A stretch of 64,000 nucleotides of DNA from Falsiroseomonas tokyonensis (GCF_019024325.1 NZ_JAFNJS010000011.1:1-64000); one strand, 5' to 3'. Numbered from the stretch's first letter, positions 23,405-32,810 are shown. Made by a program: numbers and translations. Notes: generated from the sequence alone by a model not told the origin.

Positions 23405-25539
23405 CAGTCTTCCATGGCTCGGGCGATGTTTTCGGGCGTGAAGGGCCAGTGCCGCGGGCGGACGCCCAGCGCATCGCCGATGGCATTGGCGATGGCGCCG
23501 ATCACCGGCCCCATGCTGCATTCGCCGGCGCCGAGCGGCGGCGCCTCGGGCCGCGCGACCAGCGCGACTTCCACGCGCGGCACTTCGGAGAAGCGGAGGA
23601 TCGGATAGTCCTCCCAGCCCGTGGAGGTGACGTTGCGCGCATCGTGGCGCACCGCCTCCAACAGGCAGAGGGACGTCGCCTGGATGGCGCCGCCCTCGAT
23701 TTGGTTCAGCGTGCCATCGGGGTTGATCACCTCCCCCACATCGGCGGCGAGCCAGAGGCGCCGGCAGAAGACGCGCTCCGCCGCCTCGATCTCCGCCACC
23801 GCCGCGCACCAGGCGCCGCTGCCCTTGTACCGCGCGACGGCGAGGCCCATGCCGAACCCCTCGCGCTTCACGCGGCCGGACCAGTTCGCCATTTCGGCGG
23901 CGCGGGTCAGCACGTCGCGCGCCCGCGCATCCTCCATCTGGCGCAGGCGATAGGCGAGTGGGTCCTGCCCCACGGCGGCGGCCATCTCGTTCATCACGCT
24001 CTCGATCGCCCAGACATTGGCGAGCGCGCCGAGGCCGCGCAGGGCGCTGGTGCGCAGCGGCATTTCGGCGAGATGGGTCATGCGCACATGCAGCGCCGGA
24101 ATGGCATAGGCCGGCACCGCATTACGCTGCGCGCCGCCACCGCCGGCCAGCGGCGGGTTGATGGCATTCGGCACGGCGAAGGGCTCGGCGAGCATCGAGG
24201 CCGCGAGCAGCGTCGGCAGCGCGCCGCGGCCCGGCCGTCCGGAGTGGCCGTTGGAGGTGACGTGCTGCGTCCAGCGCAGCAGCCGCCCCTCCGCATCGGC
24301 CTCCGCCGCCACATCCACCAGCATGGCCGGCGAGGCCGGGCCCCAGCCCAGCTCCTCCGCCCGCGTCCAGAGCACGCGCACCGGCACGCCGGGATTTGCC
24401 CGCGCGAGCAGCGCGGCCTCCAGCGCCACGTCATCGGCGCCGTTATGGCCGTAGCAGCCGGCGGCCTCGACATGCTGGATGTGGAAGGCTTCGGCCGGCA
24501 GGCGCATGGCCTTCACCAGGTCGGCGCGCAGATTGTAGATGCCTTGGCTGTGGCTCCAGATTTTTGCGACTTCGCCTTCCCATAGCGCCACGGCGCAGCA
24601 GGTGCCGATGGAGGCGTGGGTGACGAACGGGCGGAAGAAGCGGGCCGCCACGCGATGCGCCGGTTCCGGCGTTTCGGCGGCGCGGTCCAGCACGGTGGTG
24701 GTCTCGCCGGGCGCCTCGGCCAGCCAGGTCTCGACATTCTCCGGCAGCGTGTCCTGCGCCGCCCATTCAGCGCGGGTGGCGACGCGCAAGGCGGCCGCTT
24801 CCGCATGGTGTTCCTGTGTCGCCAGCACGGCGAGAAAATTGCCGTCGCGATGGAGCCTGGCGCCACCGGGCAGCGCGCCCTCGCGCACCGAGATCAGCTT
24901 CGCGCCCCGCGCGGCGGGTCGCACCACGCGGGCATGCAGCATGCCCGGCAGCCGCAGGTCCTGGATGAAGCGGGGCTGCCCAAAAATCTTGTCGGGCAGG
25001 TCGAGCCGCGGCGTGGAGGTGCCGGCGATGCGGCGTTGATCCGCGCGCTTCGGCGTGCCGTCTGCGGTCGCCTCCACCGCCAGCAGCCCGGACTCCGCCA
25101 GCGACCAGTAGCTGCCGAGCACCCGGCCATCCGGCGCCACGAAATCGCCGTCGTTGACGAAAATATCGTCGCGGGAAACGCCGCTGCGCTGGGCGATGAC
25201 ACCGACGAAGATGGCGCGCGCCTCGGCGCAGGCGTGGCGGATCGCCATGCCGGATTCCTGGACCGAGAGGCTGCCGCTGGTCACCGCCTCATCGGGGCTG
25301 GTGGGTGTGGCCGCCGCCTGGACGCGGATGCGCGGCAGGGCCACGTCGAGCTCTTCCGCCGCGATCTGGGCGAGCGCGGTCAGGATCCCCTGCCCCAGCT
25401 CCACCTTGCCCGGAGTCAGCAGCACCGCGCCTTCCGGCAGCATGCGCAGCCATTGGTCGAGGCGCCGGTTCACCTGCAGGCTGCCCGGCAGCTTCGGCTT
25501 GCCATCCGCCGGCGGCGGCCCGTGGAAGGCGAGGTTCAT
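23404..25539 (-). CDS. Molybdenum hydroxylase, large subunit (IorB-like)
   Basis: A 711-residue molybdopterin subunit of the xanthine-oxidase family, in the isoquinoline-1-oxidoreductase style: LTPGKVELGQGILTALAQIAAEELDV near the N-terminus, an a/b-hammerhead GTSTPRLDLPDKIFGQPRFIQDLRLPGMLHARVVRP, HASIGTCCAVALWEGEVAKIWSHSQG, GCYGHNGADDVALEAALLAR and GAGECSMGPVIGAIANAIGDALG with the catalytic glutamate region close to the end. It hydroxylates an aromatic N-heterocycle or aldehyde using water. There is no FAD subunit, so electrons leave through the iron-sulphur subunit. The ATG overlaps that gene's stop. Confidence 0.9.
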   Translation of the reverse strand: MNLAFHGPPPADGKPKLPGSLQVNRRLDQWLRMLPEGAVLLTPGKVELGQGILTALAQIAAEELDVALPRIRVQAAATPTSPDEAVTSGSLSVQESGMAIRHACAEARAIFVGVIAQRSGVSRDDIFVNDGDFVAPDGRVLGSYWSLAESGLLAVEATADGTPKRADQRRIAGTSTPRLDLPDKIFGQPRFIQDLRLPGMLHARVVRPAARGAKLISVREGALPGGARLHRDGNFLAVLATQEHHAEAAALRVATRAEWAAQDTLPENVETWLAEAPGETTTVLDRAAETPEPAHRVAARFFRPFVTHASIGTCCAVALWEGEVAKIWSHSQGIYNLRADLVKAMRLPAEAFHIQHVEAAGCYGHNGADDVALEAALLARANPGVPVRVLWTRAEELGWGPASPAMLVDVAAEADAEGRLLRWTQHVTSNGHSGRPGRGALPTLLAASMLAEPFAVPNAINPPLAGGGGAQRNAVPAYAIPALHVRMTHLAEMPLRTSALRGLGALANVWAIESVMNEMAAAVGQDPLAYRLRQMEDARARDVLTRAAEMANWSGRVKREGFGMGLAVARYKGSGAWCAAVAEIEAAERVFCRRLWLAADVGEVINPDGTLNQIEGGAIQATSLCLLEAVRHDARNVTSTGWEDYPILRFSEVPRVEVALVARPEAPPLGAGECSMGPVIGAIANAIGDALGVRPRHWPFTPENIARAMED

Positions 25540-26000
25540 GGCGCCATCTCCTCCGCCGCCCGCAGCACGGCGCGCAGGATGCGGTTGTGGCTGCCGCAGC
25601 GGCAGAGATGCGGGTCGAGCGCGGCGCGGAGCTGATCCTCGCTCGGCCGCGGCGTCTCGCGCAGCAGCGCCGCGGCGCGGATCTGGATGCCAGACAGGCA
25701 GAAGCCGCATTGCCCCGCCTGCAGCTCCAGCAGCGCCCGCTGCAGCGGATGCGGCGCCTCGGCCGTGCCGAGACCTTCGACGGTGGTCACGTTTCGCCCT
25801 GCCACATCACCGACCGGCAGCGTGCAGGCATACCGCGGAAGATCGTCGACCAGCACGAGGCAGGCGCCGCATTGCTCCGCGCCGCAGCCGAAGCGGGTGC
25901 CGGACAGGCCGAGCGGCCCGCGCAGCGCCGCCAGCAACGGCGCCTCCGGCTCGATCGGCACGGCCACCGCCGTGCCGTTCAGCTGGAAGGTCGTGCTCAA
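25536..26000 (-). CDS. Molybdenum hydroxylase, 2Fe-2S subunit (IorA-like)
   Basis: A 154-residue subunit with two [2Fe-2S] clusters: plant-type GCGAEQCGACLVLVDD...YACT in the first half, and GQCGFCLSGIQIRAAALL...HLCRCGSHNRI in the second. It passes electrons from the molybdenum centre. It starts at TTG overlapping the stop of the tctC gene upstream (TTGA) and overlaps the large subunit downstream (ATGA). Confidence 0.93.
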   Translation of the reverse strand: MSTTFQLNGTAVAVPIEPEAPLLAALRGPLGLSGTRFGCGAEQCGACLVLVDDLPRYACTLPVGDVAGRNVTTVEGLGTAEAPHPLQRALLELQAGQCGFCLSGIQIRAAALLRETPRPSEDQLRAALDPHLCRCGSHNRILRAVLRAAEEMAP

Positions 26001-26965
26001 GCGGGCGTCATCTTCGCCATGCGGATGAATTCCGCCTGCCGCGTGATGTCGGCGCGCAGATAGGCGTCGAACTCCGCCATCGACATCGCCATGGGCTGCG
26101 CGCCGAGCCGGGCCTGCGCCTCCGCCGTCGCCGGCAAAGCGAGGATGCGGTTGACCTCGGTATTGATGCGCTGCCGCAGTTCCACGGGCGTCGCCGCCGG
26201 CGCCATGAAGCCGAGCCAGATGGAGGCCTCGTAGCCTGCCAGCGTCTCCGCTACCGCGGGCAGTTCCGGCATCAGCGGGCTGCGCGACGGGCCGGTGGTG
26301 GCCAGGCCGCGCACGCGGCCGCCCTCGATTTGCGGGCGCATGGTGGGGATGGCGTCGAACATGATGGGCACGGTGCCGGAGATGACGGCGGTGCGCGCCT
26401 CGTTGGAGCTGCGGAAGGGCACATGGGTCGCCGTGGCGCCGGCCATCGCCAGGAAGACCTCGCCGGCCACGTGATAGGGCGTGCCGGGGCCGGAGGAGGC
26501 GTAGTCGTACTTGCCCGGATTGGCGCGCAGCAGCGCGATCAGCTCCGGCAGGCTGTTGGCGGGGATGGAGGGATGCACGGCCAGGACGTGATGCGCGATA
26601 TTGATGGCCGCGACCGGCGCCAGGTCCCGCATCAGCACATAGGGGCGGTTGGGCAGCAGCGTCTCATTCGCCGTATGGGTATTCGACATCAGCAGCAGCG
26701 TGTGGCCATCCGGGGCGGACTTGGCCACGGCATCGGTGCCGATGGTGGCGCCGGCGCCGGGCCGGTTCTCCACCACGAAGGGCTGGCCGAAGGCCTGGGA
26801 CAGCGGCTCCGCCAGGAAGCGCGCCGCGACATCGGCGGACCCGCCGAGGCCGAAGGGCACCACGATCCGCACCGGCCGGTTCGGCCAGCCAGCCTGGGCC
26901 CGCGCCACACCTGGTGCGGCCAGCGCCGCACCGCCGGCAGCCAGCAACAACCTGCGTCCGATCAT
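25997..26965 (-). CDS. TctC/Bug-type binding protein
   Basis: A 322-residue receptor with a Sec signal (MIGRRLLLAAGGAALAAPGVARAQ) and VRIVVPFGLGGSADVAARFLAEPLSQAFGQPFVVENRPGAGATIG. GGAGGA six bases before the ATG decided the start over an ATG six codons upstream. It heads the operon with the two molybdenum-hydroxylase subunits and the decarboxylase-like protein, all overlapping. That is strong circumstantial evidence that it captures the heterocycle or carboxylate processed by them. Confidence 0.95.
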   Translation of the reverse strand: MIGRRLLLAAGGAALAAPGVARAQAGWPNRPVRIVVPFGLGGSADVAARFLAEPLSQAFGQPFVVENRPGAGATIGTDAVAKSAPDGHTLLLMSNTHTANETLLPNRPYVLMRDLAPVAAINIAHHVLAVHPSIPANSLPELIALLRANPGKYDYASSGPGTPYHVAGEVFLAMAGATATHVPFRSSNEARTAVISGTVPIMFDAIPTMRPQIEGGRVRGLATTGPSRSPLMPELPAVAETLAGYEASIWLGFMAPAATPVELRQRINTEVNRILALPATAEAQARLGAQPMAMSMAEFDAYLRADITRQAEFIRMAKMTPA

Positions 26966-27033
26966 GATCTTCCTCCCGTGCAATCGTTTGGAGGGAAGAT
27001 TGCCCCGGAGCGCCGCCAGGGCAAGGGTTTGCT

Positions 27034-27615
27034 TCAGAACCGCGCCATGCGCCCCTGCACCCGGGCCAGGAAGGCGGCGCGCCGGGCGTCGTCCGCGCGG
27101 TTCATGTCATACAGCGCGTGGTAGTCGATGGCGGCCCGGCCGGCCGTGATCAGGCGGAAGTAGCGGGTGACGGCCTTGCGCGGCGGGTCGCCCGCCAGGA
27201 TCGCGGTCCAGCGCGGCCGGCCATAGGTGCTGATGCCGGCGATTTTGCCGATATGCAGCAGGTTGGGCCTGGCCACGCCCTCCTCCAGCCGGAAGGACAC
27301 GCCGGGCAGCAGCACGCGGTCCATCCAGCCCTTCAGGATCGCGGGCAGGCCGAAGCACCAGGTGGGGAAGGACAGGACCAGCGCCTCCGCCTGCTCCAGC
27401 CGGCGCACATAATCCTCGACCGGCGCGCGATTGCCGGGGATCTCGTGGTAGCCGCGGCGCTCGGCGGCGGAGAGCACGGGGTTGAAGCCCTCGGCGTAGA
27501 GGTCGCAGAGGTCGACGCTGTGGCCGGCCTGTCGCAGCCCCTCCCGCGCCGCATCGCGGATGGCGGCGTGAAAACTTTCCTCCAGCGGATGGGCATAGAG
27601 GTAGAGCACGCGCAT
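27034..27615 (-). CDS. NAD(P)H-dependent flavodoxin-fold oxidoreductase
   Basis: A 193-residue Flavodoxin_2 (MdaB/KefF-like) protein: VLYLYAHPLEESFHAAIRDAAREGLRQAGH at the FMN phosphate loop, DLYAEGFNPVLSAAERRGYHEIPG, and VLSFPTWCFGLPAILKGWMDRVLLPGVSF at the flavin ring. It reduces quinones or similar acceptors. Its ATG shares a base with the cupin stop (TGATG). A close paralogue lies on the other side of the cupin, on the opposite strand. Confidence 0.9.
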   Translation of the reverse strand: MRVLYLYAHPLEESFHAAIRDAAREGLRQAGHSVDLCDLYAEGFNPVLSAAERRGYHEIPGNRAPVEDYVRRLEQAEALVLSFPTWCFGLPAILKGWMDRVLLPGVSFRLEEGVARPNLLHIGKIAGISTYGRPRWTAILAGDPPRKAVTRYFRLITAGRAAIDYHALYDMNRADDARRAAFLARVQGRMARF

Positions 27616-28046
27616 CAGGCGGCGCCCGTGATGACGGCGATATCCTCGGCCGGCAGGTCGATCGGCGTGCCGTTGCGGATCAGCTCGGCGAAACCCTCGT
27701 TCGGCGTCATGAAGGTCAGGCAGTAGAGTTTTTCCGCCGTGTCGTTGAGCACGACATGCTCGACGCCCGGGCGCAGCACGAAGGCATCGCCAGGGCCGAC
27801 CGGCATCTCGACGCCATCCGCAAAAGCCTTGCCCGAGCCCTTGAGGACGAAGAAGCATTCCTCCGCCAGGCTGTGGGTATTGGGCGGCGTGCGGCCGCCG
27901 GGCGCAAAGATCTCCACCACCATGGTGAAGGACACGCCATCCGCCACGGGGTCGAAGAGGCAGGCGAAGTAGTTGGTGTCGCCCGGGGCGATGCGGAATC
28001 CGCGCAGATCGGCGGCACGCCTGGCCAGGACGGGAACGGACATCAT
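27615..28046 (-). CDS. Cupin-domain protein
   Basis: A 143-residue cupin. GGAG 10 bases before the ATG at 28046 favours this start; another ATG at 28070 would add eight residues but has no ribosome site. GGRTPPNTHSLAEECFFVLKGSGKAFADG and GDAFVLRPGVEHVVLN hold the two cupin motifs with likely metal-binding histidine/glutamate. It could be a dioxygenase or isomerase partner of the oxidoreductase downstream. Confidence 0.8.
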   Translation of the reverse strand: MMSVPVLARRAADLRGFRIAPGDTNYFACLFDPVADGVSFTMVVEIFAPGGRTPPNTHSLAEECFFVLKGSGKAFADGVEMPVGPGDAFVLRPGVEHVVLNDTAEKLYCLTFMTPNEGFAELIRNGTPIDLPAEDIAVITGAA

Positions 28047-28120
28047 CGGCGCGAATCTCCATTGCGGCATTCGGCGCGATCATTGCATGGAGCGTGCCAG
28101 GACCGCACCGGTGAGGCCCC

Positions 28121-28702
28121 ATGCGCGTGCTGATGATCTACTGCCACCCGCGTCCCGACAGTTTTGCGGCGGCACTGCGCGATGCCGCGCGGCGCGCGCT
28201 GGAAGCGAAGGGGCATGAGGTGGAGCTGCGCGACCTCTATGCGGAGGGTTTCGACCCGGCGCTCTCCGCCGAGGAGCGCGGCCGGTACCACAGCGTGACG
28301 GACAACCTGGCCGGGGTGGAGGACCACGTCGCCAGCCTGCAGCGGGCCGATGCGCTGCTACTGGTGCACCCCACCTGGTGGTACGGCATGCCGGCGATGC
28401 TGAAGGGCTGGTTCGATCGCGTCTGGGCGCCGGGCGTCGCCTTCAGGCTGGGGGATGGCGCCATCACGCCGCTGCTGACGAACATCAAGCGGATCGGCGT
28501 GATCACCACCTATGGCTCGCCGCGCTGGCTGCTCTGGTACATCGGCCATCCCGACCGCAAGCTGGTGAACCGCGGCATCCGCCGGCTCTGCGCGCCCCGC
28601 TGCCGCACGGATTGGTACACCCTGACCCGCATGGACCACCGGTCGCGCGACGAATGCGCCGCCTTCCTGGCCCGGGTGGAGCGGGAGATGGCGCGCTGGT
28701 AG
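28121..28702 (+). CDS. NAD(P)H-dependent flavodoxin-fold oxidoreductase
   Basis: A 193-residue protein of the same family and length as the one at 27034-27615: VLMIYCHPRPDSFAAALRDAARRALEAKGHEVELRDLYAEGFDPALSAEERGRYH and LVHPTWWYGMPAMLKGWFDRVWAPGVAF. The two are clear paralogues. It is divergent from the cupin across 74 bases that may hold a shared control region. Confidence 0.9.
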   Translation: MRVLMIYCHPRPDSFAAALRDAARRALEAKGHEVELRDLYAEGFDPALSAEERGRYHSVTDNLAGVEDHVASLQRADALLLVHPTWWYGMPAMLKGWFDRVWAPGVAFRLGDGAITPLLTNIKRIGVITTYGSPRWLLWYIGHPDRKLVNRGIRRLCAPRCRTDWYTLTRMDHRSRDECAAFLARVEREMARW

Positions 28703-28762
28703 GCACTCCGTTAGGCTCCGGCAACAACCGGCCCGACAAGTGGCCGTGCAGGAGGAGCCACC

Positions 28763-29824
28763 ATGAAAACCCTTGCCTTCGCGCGGCGCGCCGCGCTGAT
28801 GATCGGCCTGGCGCTGGCCGCAGCACCCGCCCTGGCCGCCGATTTCCCGGCGCCGCGCGACCACAGCTGGGTGGCGCGGGATTTTCGGTTCCACACCGGG
28901 GAAGTGATGCCGGAGCTGCGCATCGGCTACACCACCGTGGGCGAGCCCGGCGGCATCCCGGTGCTGGTGCTGCACGGCACCGCCGGCAATGCCCGCAACA
29001 TGCTGGTGCAGAGTTTTGCGGGCCAGCTGTTCGGCGAGGGCCAGCCGCTGGACGCGAAGCGGCACTTCATCATCATCCCCGATGCCATCGGCACGGGCCG
29101 CAGCAGCAAGCCGTCGGACGGGCTGCGCGGCGCCTTCCCGCGCTACAACTACGACGACATGGTCGCGGCCCAGCACCGGCTGGTGACGGAGGGGCTCGGC
29201 ATTCCGCGGCTGCGGCTGGTGATCGGCAATTCCATGGGCGGCATGCATGCCTGGCTCTGGGGCACCAACTTCCCGGATGCGATGGACGCCATCGTGCCCA
29301 TGGCGTCGCAGCCCACCGAGATGTCGTCCCGCAACTGGATGCTGCGGCGGCTGATGGTGGAAAGCGTGCGGCGCGACCCTGGCTATGCCAATGGCTTCTA
29401 TACGCAGCAGCCGGCCTCGCTCGGCCGGGCCAATGTCGTCTTCGCCACCGCCACCAATGGCGGCACGCTGAACCTGCAGAAGATCGCGCCGACGCGCGAG
29501 GCCGCGGACCGGCTGGTGGAGCAGCGGCTGGCCGCGCCGCCACCGGCCGACGCGAATGACTTCGTCTATCAGTGGGATTCCTCGCGCGACTACAACCCGG
29601 CGCCGCGGCTGGAGCGCATCCGCGCGCAGGTGCTGGCGATCAATGCCGCGGATGATGAGCGCAATCCGCCGGAGACCGGGCTGATGCAGGCGGCGATGCA
29701 GCGGGTGGCGAATGGCCGCCTGCTGTTGATCCCGGCCAGCGCCGAGACGCTGGGCCATGGCACCACCGGCCAGGCCCGTTTCTGGGCCGAGGATCTGCGC
29801 GCCTTCCTGCGCGGGCTGGAATAG
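28763..29824 (+). CDS. Exported alpha/beta hydrolase, MetX-like
   Basis: A 353-residue alpha/beta-hydrolase-fold protein with a Sec signal (ALMIGLALAAAPALA). The fold matches homoserine acetyltransferase relatives: VLVLHGTAGNARNM with oxyanion loop, nucleophile in VIGNSMGGMHAWLWG, aspartate in INAADDERNPPE and a histidine in LGHGTTG. Because it is exported it cannot be the methionine-pathway acyltransferase, so an esterase/hydrolase of unknown substrate is more likely. GGAGGAG precedes the ATG. Confidence 0.85.
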   Translation: MKTLAFARRAALMIGLALAAAPALAADFPAPRDHSWVARDFRFHTGEVMPELRIGYTTVGEPGGIPVLVLHGTAGNARNMLVQSFAGQLFGEGQPLDAKRHFIIIPDAIGTGRSSKPSDGLRGAFPRYNYDDMVAAQHRLVTEGLGIPRLRLVIGNSMGGMHAWLWGTNFPDAMDAIVPMASQPTEMSSRNWMLRRLMVESVRRDPGYANGFYTQQPASLGRANVVFATATNGGTLNLQKIAPTREAADRLVEQRLAAPPPADANDFVYQWDSSRDYNPAPRLERIRAQVLAINAADDERNPPETGLMQAAMQRVANGRLLLIPASAETLGHGTTGQARFWAEDLRAFLRGLE

Positions 29825-29830
29825 TCGCCG

Positions 29831-31162
29831 CTAATCCGCGACGCCCAGCGTCGCATCCAGCTCCCGCCAATCGGGCGCGGTCGCGTCGAGCACTCGGCCG
29901 GCCCGCAGCACGATACGGTCGGATTGCGGGCGGGAGAGCAGTTCCGTCATGAAGCGCGCGCCATACAGCACGAGGTCCGCGGCCGCGCCGACGCGGATGA
30001 TGCCGTGCTGCGTGGCCACGCCCATCGCTTCCGCCGGCCGCGCCGTGGCCGCGGCGGGCCAATGCCCGAAGGGATGGTCGAGATGGAGGATGCGGGCGGA
30101 CTCCCGAAAAACCTCCGTCATGTCGAGGTCGCCATAGGCGTAGAAGGGGTCGCGCGTATTGTCGGAGGCAACCGAGACGCGGATGCCGGCCGCCTGCATC
30201 TCATGCACCAGCGTCACGCCGCGCCAGCGGGGCGTGCGGTTCGCCACGCGGTCCTGCAGGTACATGTTGCACATGGGCAGCACGACGATGTCGATGCCCG
30301 CCTCCGCCACGCGGGCGATCGTCTCCTTCGCGAAATCCTCCGGCTGGATCGAGAGCGAGCAGCAATGGCCGCACTGGATCCTACCCTTGAAGCCGCGCTT
30401 CAGGGCGGTGAGTGCGATCTCGCGCAGGGCGCGTGCGCCGGATTCGCCGGATTCATCGACATGCAGGTCGAGGTCGAGGCCGCGCGCCTCGGCGAGCGAG
30501 AAGAAATGGTCCAGCTCCGCCTGGAAGGTGGCGGGCAGCGCGTCGTGGATGCCGCCGGTCGGACGCGTGACCATGCCGAGCACGCCGCCGGCCTCCGCCA
30601 CCGTATCGGCCAGCAATTCCCCATCCGGCCCCGCAAAGCGGTCGAGCGGGCAGATGGAGGACATCTGCAGCGCGATGCGTCCGGCCCAGGCCTCGCGCAG
30701 CCGGCGGAAGACGCGCCAGGTGGTCAGGCCATGCGGCAGGTAGGTATCCAGATGCGTGCGGATGGCGACCGTGCCATGCGCGTAGGCGCAGCGCAGCGCG
30801 AAATCGGCGCGGGCTTCGATATCGGCCTCGGACCAGGCGGCGCCGCGGTCGCCCATCACGGCGGTGATGGCGCCGGCGAAATCGCCCGTCAGGTTGCGCA
30901 TGCGTGGCCAGATATGACCTTTGTCCAGATGCGTATGCGCATCGACGAAGCCCGGCCAGACCTGGCCGCCGCGCAGGTCGATGCCCGCGGGCGCGGTGCC
31001 GAGCGGGGCAAGGGTCGCGATGCGACCGTGCTCGATCTGGATATCGAGGCGCAGCAGCCCGTCCACATCCGGCGGCCCGTCCAGGCCTTGCGTGAAGGCT
31101 GCATGCGCGCGGGCATTGCGCAGCCAGAAGTTCGGGCCGGCGGCGGCAAGCTGGGCCTTCAT
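29831..31162 (-). CDS. Cytosine-deaminase-like amidohydrolase
   Basis: A 443-residue amidohydrolase of the CodA group: metal site FVDAHTHLDKGH, catalytic AIRTHLDTY, LHVDESGESG, CGHCCSL and SVASDNTRDPFYAYGDLDMTEVF. Such enzymes deaminate or hydrolyse cyclic amidines and pyrimidine-like rings. Its ATG overlaps the stop of the ABC permease gene, so it probably acts on what that importer brings in. No signal peptide. Confidence 0.88.
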   Translation of the reverse strand: MKAQLAAAGPNFWLRNARAHAAFTQGLDGPPDVDGLLRLDIQIEHGRIATLAPLGTAPAGIDLRGGQVWPGFVDAHTHLDKGHIWPRMRNLTGDFAGAITAVMGDRGAAWSEADIEARADFALRCAYAHGTVAIRTHLDTYLPHGLTTWRVFRRLREAWAGRIALQMSSICPLDRFAGPDGELLADTVAEAGGVLGMVTRPTGGIHDALPATFQAELDHFFSLAEARGLDLDLHVDESGESGARALREIALTALKRGFKGRIQCGHCCSLSIQPEDFAKETIARVAEAGIDIVVLPMCNMYLQDRVANRTPRWRGVTLVHEMQAAGIRVSVASDNTRDPFYAYGDLDMTEVFRESARILHLDHPFGHWPAAATARPAEAMGVATQHGIIRVGAAADLVLYGARFMTELLSRPQSDRIVLRAGRVLDATAPDWRELDATLGVAD

Positions 31163-32019
31163 CGACGTTCCTTCATCGCGCTTTCATGCCAGTGACGCAG
31201 CGCCAGGTGTGAGATCAGGCTCATCGCCAGAAAAATTGCGATGCCGGTCAACGACACCAGCACCAGCGCCGCAAACATTTTCGGGATCTGCAGCTGGTAC
31301 CCGGCCTCCAGGATGCGATAGGCGAGGCCGGAGGCGCGGCCGCCGGTGCCGGCGACGAATTCCGCGACGATCGCGCCGATCAGCGCCAGCCCGCCCGAAA
31401 TACGCAGCCCCGCGAGAAAATAGGGCATGGCGGTCGGCAGCCGCAGATGCCGCAGCACCTGCCAGCGGCTGGCGCGATACAGGCGGAACAGGTCGGCCAG
31501 GTTCTGGTCCGCGCTGTTCAGGCCGAGTGTCGTATTGGACAGGATCGGAAAGAAGGCGACGATCCAGGCGCAGATCAGCAGGGCGATGCGGATATCGTCC
31601 ACCCAGATGATGATCAGCGGCGCGATCGCCACCACCGGCGTGACCTGCAGGATCACCGCATAGGGAAACAGCGACAGCTCGATGATCCGCGACTGCGCGA
31701 ACAGCACCGCCAGCGCCAGGCCCAGCACGGCGGCCACGGCCAGGGCGGCAAAGGTGATCTGCAGGGTGATGAGCAGCGAAACGGAGAGCGAGGGCCATTC
31801 GCGGATCAGCGTCTCGAACACCGTCACGGGCCCCGGCAGCAGATAGGGCGGAATCTCGTTGATCCGCACCAGTGCCTCCCACCCCGCAAGCGCCAGCAGG
31901 CCGATCAGCGTCGGCGCGATGATGCGCAGCCAGGCTTCCGCGGTCAGGCCGAAATGGCGCGGCGCGCGGTCCTGCAGCGGCGCATCGGCGGCCTCATTGG
32001 CCGAGAGCAGCACGGTCAT
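31159..32019 (-). CDS. ABC transporter permease (NitT/TauT/SsuC type)
   Basis: A 286-residue inner-membrane permease with about six helices and the EAA loop in LFRLYRASRWQVLRHLRLPTAMPYFLAGLRISGGLALIGAIVAEF. It matches the SsuC/ThiX family. Overlaps the ATPase gene before and the amidohydrolase after by four bases each. Confidence 0.92.
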   Translation of the reverse strand: MTVLLSANEAADAPLQDRAPRHFGLTAEAWLRIIAPTLIGLLALAGWEALVRINEIPPYLLPGPVTVFETLIREWPSLSVSLLITLQITFAALAVAAVLGLALAVLFAQSRIIELSLFPYAVILQVTPVVAIAPLIIIWVDDIRIALLICAWIVAFFPILSNTTLGLNSADQNLADLFRLYRASRWQVLRHLRLPTAMPYFLAGLRISGGLALIGAIVAEFVAGTGGRASGLAYRILEAGYQLQIPKMFAALVLVSLTGIAIFLAMSLISHLALRHWHESAMKERR

Positions 32020-32810
32020 TCTTCCATCGCCCGATGCAGTGCGGAGGAAATCTCGCGGCAATGCGCCGCGTAGTCGGCGGAGGTCCGGAAGGCCTCGCCG
32101 CGCGGATAGGGCGCGTCGACGGCCAGGTCCTCCACCACCCGCCCGGGCCTGGCCGCCATCACCACCACACGGCGGGACAGGTAGACGCTCTCGAAGACCG
32201 AATGGGTGACGAAGACCGCGGTGAAGCGCTCCGCCTGCCACAGCGTCAGCAGGTCGTTGTTCAGCTTGTGGCGGGTGATCTCGTCGAGTGCGGCAAACGG
32301 TTCGTCCATCAGCAGCAGCCGTGGCTTCGTCACCAGGGCGCGGGCGATGGAGACGCGCATCTTCATGCCGCCGGACAGCGCGCGCGGATAGCTGTCCTCG
32401 AACCCCGCCAGCCCGACCGAGGCCAGGGCGTCGCGCGCGCGGCGCTCCGCGGTCTGCCGCCCCACGCCGCCCAGGCGCAGCGGCAGCATCACGTTGCGCA
32501 GCGCGCTGGACCAGGGCATCAGCGTCGGCTCCTGGAAGACGAAGCCGATATCGCCGGTCTCCCCGCCGCCCGCCATTTCCACCCGGCCGGAGGAAGGCGG
32601 GATCAGCCCCGCCATCATCCGCAGCACGGTGGATTTGCCGCAGCCGGAGGGGCCGAGCAGCGAGACGAAGTCGCCACGCGCCACGGAAAGGTCGACGCCG
32701 CGCACCGCCAGCGTGCCATTGGCATAGCGCTTGGTGACGCCTTCCAGCGAGATGACGGAAGCCGGCCCCCGCGGCTCCGTCACCGGCGCGATGGGCGGGG
32801 CCTCAGGCAA
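32016..32810 (-). CDS. ABC transporter ATP-binding protein (NitT/TauT type)
   Basis: A 264-residue ATPase: Walker A GPSGCGKST, Q-loop GFVFQEPTLMPW, signature LSGGMKMR, Walker B LLLMDEPFAALD and the H-loop VFVTHSV. Starts at a TTG inside the end of the binding-protein gene; a GTG at 32783 is an alternative. It energises the adjacent permease. Confidence 0.93.
   Translation of the reverse strand: MPEAPPIAPVTEPRGPASVISLEGVTKRYANGTLAVRGVDLSVARGDFVSLLGPSGCGKSTVLRMMAGLIPPSSGRVEMAGGGETGDIGFVFQEPTLMPWSSALRNVMLPLRLGGVGRQTAERRARDALASVGLAGFEDSYPRALSGGMKMRVSIARALVTKPRLLLMDEPFAALDEITRHKLNNDLLTLWQAERFTAVFVTHSVFESVYLSRRVVVMAARPGRVVEDLAVDAPYPRGEAFRTSADYAAHCREISSALHRAMEE

Noticed and set aside
23449-27124. 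Long plus-strand frames across the molybdenum hydroxylase genes
   Set aside because: Antisense to genes with complete cofactor motifs; composition is not protein-like.
28763-29824. Homoserine O-acetyltransferase (metX)
   Set aside because: The fold matches, but a clear signal peptide places the protein outside the cytoplasm, so the methionine-pathway role was not assigned.
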